Shown piece by piece: positions 60,451 to 64,000 of a stretch of DNA of 64,000 nt. Origin of the DNA: Vibrio sp. 10N. GTDB lineage: Bacteria; Pseudomonadota; Gammaproteobacteria; Enterobacterales; Vibrionaceae. How positions within the stretch are numbered: the stretch's first letter is position 1; every line of letters starts with the position of its first letter. The DNA lies in assembly GCF_036245475.1 (NCBI RefSeq), contig NZ_BTPM01000001.1, forward strand, positions 1,426,001 through 1,490,000. Reading direction: 5' to 3'. The notes below the pieces were generated by a model. That model worked only from the letters and a program-made list of their open reading frames with translations, searched no databases and was not told the DNA's origin. The translations under genes were made by a program, and so were the position numbers.

Positions 60451-62733
60451 ATGAGCTCTCTACGAAGAAAATGGATCAGTGACCCAGCGTTTAAACTGTT
60501 TAAAAAAGTGCTACCGCCTTTGTCCGCTACAGAGCGCGAAGCAATGGAAGCCGGTAGTGTTTGGTGGGACGGAGAATTGTTTTCTGGTAAGCCAAACTTT
60601 AAAACGTTGCACCAGTATCCTAAGCCGGTTCTGACAGCTGACGAACAGTCGTTTATGGATAACGAGCTAGAAACGCTACTTGCGATGCTTGACGACAACA
60701 AAATCGTTAAAGAAGACCGCGACCTGCCGAAAGAAGTGTGGGACTACCTGCGTAAAGAGCGCTTCTTCTCCCTCATTATTTCTAAACAGTTTGGTGGCCG
60801 TGAGTTTTCTCCTCTCGCTAACTCTACGATCGTAACTAAGATTGCAACGCGCAGTATCAGCGCTGCTGTGTCGGTTATGGTACCTAACTCACTGGGTCCA
60901 GGTGAGCTGCTTTCTCACTACGGCACGAAAGAGCAGAAAGATTACTGGCTGCCAAGACTCGCTGATGGTACTGATATCCCTTGTTTCGCCTTAACTGGTC
61001 CTGAAGCGGGTTCCGATGCGGGTGGTATTCCAGATAAAGGAATTGTTTGTTACGGCGAACACGAAGGTAAAGAAGTTCTTGGTATTCGTCTCAATTGGAA
61101 CAAGCGTTACATTACACTGGCACCCGTGGCGACAGTTCTCGGTTTGGCGTTCAAGCTTCACGATCCAGACCAACTGCTTGGCGACAAAGAAGACATTGGT
61201 ATCACCTGTGCGCTGATTCCTGCTGACCACAAAGGTGTAGAGATTGGTGAGCGTCACGACCCACTTCATCTTGCGTTCATGAATGGCCCGACACGTGGTA
61301 AAGATGTGTTTATCCCGATGGACTGGCTGATTGGTGGTCAAGAATATGCTGGGCGTGGGTGGCGCATGTTGGTTGAGTGTCTATCTGCAGGTCGTGGTAT
61401 TTCACTGCCAGCACTCGGTACAGCGATTGGCCATCTAACGACAAGAACAACGGGTGCATATGCCTATGTTCGTAAGCAGTTTGGAATGTCGATTGGTAAG
61501 TTTGAAGGTGTTGCTGAAGCCATGGGTCGCATTGGTGGCCTGACTTACCTTCTTGAGGCGACGCGAACGTTAACCACCACATCGCTTGATATGGGGGAGA
61601 AGCCGGGTATTGTGACCGCGATTGCAAAATATCACATGACCGAAATGGCGCGTACTATCCTAAATGACTCTATGGACATTCACGCAGGACGTGCGATTCA
61701 AGATGGCCCAATGAACTATCTTGCATCAAGCTATCTAGGTATTCCGGTTGCGATTACCGTAGAGGGTGCAAACATCCTGACACGTAACCTTATGATCTTT
61801 GGTCAGGGTGCAACGCGCTGTCACCCTTATGTACTTCAAGAGATGGAAGCCGCAGCAAACCCAGATGCAAAGCAGGGCGCTGCAGACTTCGATAAGCTGC
61901 TGTTTAAGCACATTGGACACGCGACCAAAAATACCTTTGGTGCCTTTGCTGCAGCGTTAACAGGGTCGAAGTTCGTTGGTGCTCATATGAGTGGTCCAAC
62001 TAAGGTCTACTACAAAGACTTAACGCGCTTGAGTAAAGCGCTGGCCGTCAGCGCGGACTTTGCGATGCTGACTCTGGGTGGTGATCTTAAGCGTAAAGAG
62101 ATGATATCGGCACGATTAGGTGATGGTCTAGCGTATCTGTTCATGGCATCTGCTGCGCTGAAGAAATACGAAGATGACGGGCGCCAAGCTGCGGATCTTG
62201 ATTATGTGCACTATGCAGTACAACACTGTTTCCATCATGCGGCGAAGTCACTAAATGAAGCGTACAAAAACTTCCCAGCGCGCTGGGCGGGTGTCACGCT
62301 GAAAGGACTATTATTCCCGTTAGGTAATCACTTCGAAAAACCGTCTGACAACTTAACGCTGACACTGGCTAAGAGCATGATGGTTCCGGGCGCTCACCGT
62401 GACCGACTGACGCATCTGTGTTACATCGGTGATCAACCGGATGATAAGGTTGGTTTGATGGAGAACGCTTTCTTGGCAATGTACGATATTCGTGACCTTG
62501 AGAAGAAGCTGTTTATTGGGGTAAAAGAGGGCAAAGTAGCCAGAAAAGGTCTGTTACACGAACGCTTACAACAAGCGATTGAGGCCAATGTGTTGACCAA
62601 ACAAGAAGTCGACAAGATCCTGGCGGCAGATGCACTACGTTATAAAGCGATTCAAGTAGACCACTTCAGTCATGACTTCTCTGAAGTAAGAACAGATCAA
62701 GTGGATAAGCCGAAGCTTAATAGCGTTGCTTAA
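60451..62733 (+). CDS. fadE: Acyl-CoA dehydrogenase FadE
   Basis: A 760-residue acyl-CoA dehydrogenase for the first step of beta-oxidation. The ACAD core spans about residues 70-450 (FALTGPEAGSDAGGIPDKG flavin/substrate region, AIAKYHMTEMARTILNDSMDIHAG). A long C-terminal DUF1974-type region follows, characteristic of FadE rather than short-chain dehydrogenases. E. coli FadE is about 50 residues longer, mainly at the N-terminal membrane helices that are lacking here. It lies 65 bases after psrA and ends with a strong terminator. Confidence 0.93.
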   Translation: MSSLRRKWISDPAFKLFKKVLPPLSATEREAMEAGSVWWDGELFSGKPNFKTLHQYPKPVLTADEQSFMDNELETLLAMLDDNKIVKEDRDLPKEVWDYLRKERFFSLIISKQFGGREFSPLANSTIVTKIATRSISAAVSVMVPNSLGPGELLSHYGTKEQKDYWLPRLADGTDIPCFALTGPEAGSDAGGIPDKGIVCYGEHEGKEVLGIRLNWNKRYITLAPVATVLGLAFKLHDPDQLLGDKEDIGITCALIPADHKGVEIGERHDPLHLAFMNGPTRGKDVFIPMDWLIGGQEYAGRGWRMLVECLSAGRGISLPALGTAIGHLTTRTTGAYAYVRKQFGMSIGKFEGVAEAMGRIGGLTYLLEATRTLTTTSLDMGEKPGIVTAIAKYHMTEMARTILNDSMDIHAGRAIQDGPMNYLASSYLGIPVAITVEGANILTRNLMIFGQGATRCHPYVLQEMEAAANPDAKQGAADFDKLLFKHIGHATKNTFGAFAAALTGSKFVGAHMSGPTKVYYKDLTRLSKALAVSADFAMLTLGGDLKRKEMISARLGDGLAYLFMASAALKKYEDDGRQAADLDYVHYAVQHCFHHAAKSLNEAYKNFPARWAGVTLKGLLFPLGNHFEKPSDNLTLTLAKSMMVPGAHRDRLTHLCYIGDQPDDKVGLMENAFLAMYDIRDLEKKLFIGVKEGKVARKGLLHERLQQAIEANVLTKQEVDKILAADALRYKAIQVDHFSHDFSEVRTDQVDKPKLNSVA

Positions 62734-62752
62734 CAAAGTCATATAATCGGAT

Positions 62753-62783
62753 AAGCGCTCTAGACTCTAGAGCGCTTTTTTTA
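62753..62783 (+). terminator. Terminator of fadE
   Basis: A 12-base arm AAGCGCTCTAGA pairs with TCTAGAGCGCTT across a single central base (the actual loop must open more), followed by a T run. It lies 20 bases after the fadE stop. Confidence 0.9.
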
Positions 62784-62901
62784 TGCAGGTGAAATGTGAA
62801 AGTGCTCCAACCACTTAGAAAAATCAGAGAAATTGACAGAAATAGGGTGCGAACTGGGAGTGAAACTCTTATCCTACTAAGGATTTTTTGAGGAACTGAA
62901 T

Positions 62902-64000
62902 ATGATCATCAAACCAAGAATTCGTGGATTTATTTGTACTACTACACACCCAGTTGGTTGTGAAGCTAACGTAAAAGAACAAATCGCTTACACCAAAGCT
63001 CAAGGCCCAATTGCTAACGCACCAAAGCGCGTACTAGTGGTTGGTTCTTCTAGTGGTTACGGCCTTTCTTCTCGTATCGCTGCGGCGTTCGGTGGTGGTG
63101 CAGCTACAATCGGCGTATTTTTCGAGAAACCAGGGACAGAAAGAAAGCCAGGTACAGCGGGTTTCTACAACTCAGCTGCTTTCGACAAGCTTGCTAAAGA
63201 AGAAGGCTTGTACTCTAAGAGCGTTAACGGCGATGCTTTCTCTCACGAAGCGAAGCAGAAAGTTATCGACCTAATCAAAGAAGATCTAGGCCAAATCGAT
63301 ATGGTGGTTTACTCACTGGCATCTCCAGTACGTAAGCTTCCAGAAACTGGTGAACTTGTACGTTCTTCTCTGAAACCAATCGGTGAAACGTACACATCGA
63401 CAGCGGTAGACACAAACTCTGACAAGATCATTGAAGCAAGCGTTGAGCCAGCAACAGAGCAAGAAATTGCTGATACCGTTACTGTTATGGGCGGTGAAGA
63501 CTGGGAACTTTGGATCAATGCGCTATCTGAAGCTGGTGTTCTTGCTGAAGGCTGTAAGACAGTGGCTTACTCGTACATCGGTACTGAGCTAACTTGGCCA
63601 ATCTACTGGGAAGGTGCGCTAGGTAAAGCGAAGATGGATCTAGACCGCGCAGCGACAGAGCTAAACGCAAAACTGTCTCAAACGGGCGGTAGTGCAAACG
63701 TTGCAGTACTAAAGTCTGTTGTGACTCAAGCGAGCTCAGCAATTCCAGTTATGCCACTGTACATTGCTATGGTATTTAAGAAGATGCGTGAAGAAGGCAT
63801 TCATGAAGGCTGTATGGAGCAGATCTTCCGTATGTTCTCTCAGCGTCTATACAAAGCAGATGGCAGCGCAGCTGAAGTTGACGACAAGAACCGTCTACGT
63901 TTGGATGACTGGGAACTTCGTGATGACATCCAGAAGCACTGTGCTGAGCTATGGCCACAAATCACGACCGAGAACCTGAAAGAGCTAACGGATTACGTTG
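62902..64000 (+). CDS. fabV: Enoyl-ACP reductase FabV (partial, runs off the end)
   Basis: The first 366 codons of an approximately 400-residue enzyme; no stop occurs before the window ends. FabV reduces trans-2-enoyl-ACP with NADH in the last step of fatty acid elongation and is resistant to triclosan. The start [20 protein letters not shown], the nucleotide motif [19 protein letters not shown] (residues 46-64), and the catalytic Tyr235-X8-Lys244 in [10 protein letters not shown] match Vibrio FabV. GAGGAA lies before the ATG. It is placed next to fadE but has its own upstream terminator boundary. Confidence 0.96.
   Translation, partial: MIIKPRIRGFICTTTHPVGCEANVKEQIAYTKAQGPIANAPKRVLVVGSSSGYGLSSRIAAAFGGGAATIGVFFEKPGTERKPGTAGFYNSAAFDKLAKEEGLYSKSVNGDAFSHEAKQKVIDLIKEDLGQIDMVVYSLASPVRKLPETGELVRSSLKPIGETYTSTAVDTNSDKIIEASVEPATEQEIADTVTVMGGEDWELWINALSEAGVLAEGCKTVAYSYIGTELTWPIYWEGALGKAKMDLDRAATELNAKLSQTGGSANVAVLKSVVTQASSAIPVMPLYIAMVFKKMREEGIHEGCMEQIFRMFSQRLYKADGSAAEVDDKNRLRLDDWELRDDIQKHCAELWPQITTENLKELTDYV

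Noticed and set aside
63041..63274. 77-codon frame inside fabV
   Set aside because: Out-of-frame shadow; the real gene is the open frame from 62902 that continues past the window end.

Overview
The window looks like a chromosome segment of a marine gammaproteobacterium, most probably a Vibrio. This rests on the gene families and their order: psrA-fadE-fabV, glpFK/glpR/glpABC, a CarRS/VprAB-type two-component pair beside a PepSY protein, radD next to rsuA, a DUF2913 protein and a HopJ-family protein. The species cannot be told from sequence alone. Most genes sit in tight operons with good Shine-Dalgarno sites. There are no tRNA or rRNA genes, no CRISPR array and no prophage. One complete insertion sequence, two decayed transporter genes and one gene remnant mark the less stable spots.

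Layout. 1-860: end of a hybrid sensor kinase and a HopJ-family gene. 1.2-6.7 kb (-): five-gene peptide/nickel-type ABC importer. 7.1-11.9 kb (+): AttEFGH-like ABC module (ATPase, FtsX-type permease, CrtC/AttH-like lipoprotein) and a small membrane protein. 12-20 kb: glycerol regulon, glpFK (-) and glpR-glpABC (+). 20.3-24.1 kb: a decayed ProV-type ORF, then an intact betaine/choline-type ABC importer. 24.4-26.6 kb: a stand-alone malate synthase G-like domain, then an ISL3-family element with exact 8-bp target duplication and a gene remnant. 26.6-37.3 kb: MocR regulator, gabT and gabD (-), divergent from a TRAP transporter and a large secreted SxxK hydrolase (+). 37.4-38.1 kb: truncated sugar permease. 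38.4-43.9 kb (-): octaheme cytochrome, heptaheme-b561 fusion and two YeeE/YedE transporters, one with a rhodanese tail. 44.3-49.8 kb: rplY, two-component system, PepSY protein, radD, rsuA. 50-53.4 kb: Bcr/CflA exporter, DUF2913 protein, SDR protein. 53.7-57.9 kb (+): second, divergent AttEFGH-like module. 58.2-64 kb (+): nhaA, psrA, fadE, fabV (runs off the end).

How the parts work together. The glycerol genes form a complete uptake, kinase and anaerobic dehydrogenase route with its repressor. The gab/TRAP/secreted hydrolase block could be one pathway that releases, imports and oxidises an omega-amino acid. It is flanked by a MocR regulator whose PLP-anchoring lysine is serine. The multiheme block reads as a periplasmic tetrathionate (or related sulfur/nitrogen oxyanion) reductase with its quinol dehydrogenase, coupled to thiosulfate-type transporters.

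The strongest items for follow-up are the lysine-less MocR with an extra C-terminal domain, the hydrolase-TRAP-gab cluster, the sulfur respiration cluster with a cysteine-less rhodanese domain, the two diverged Att modules, the orphan malate synthase G domain, and two possible structured RNAs.
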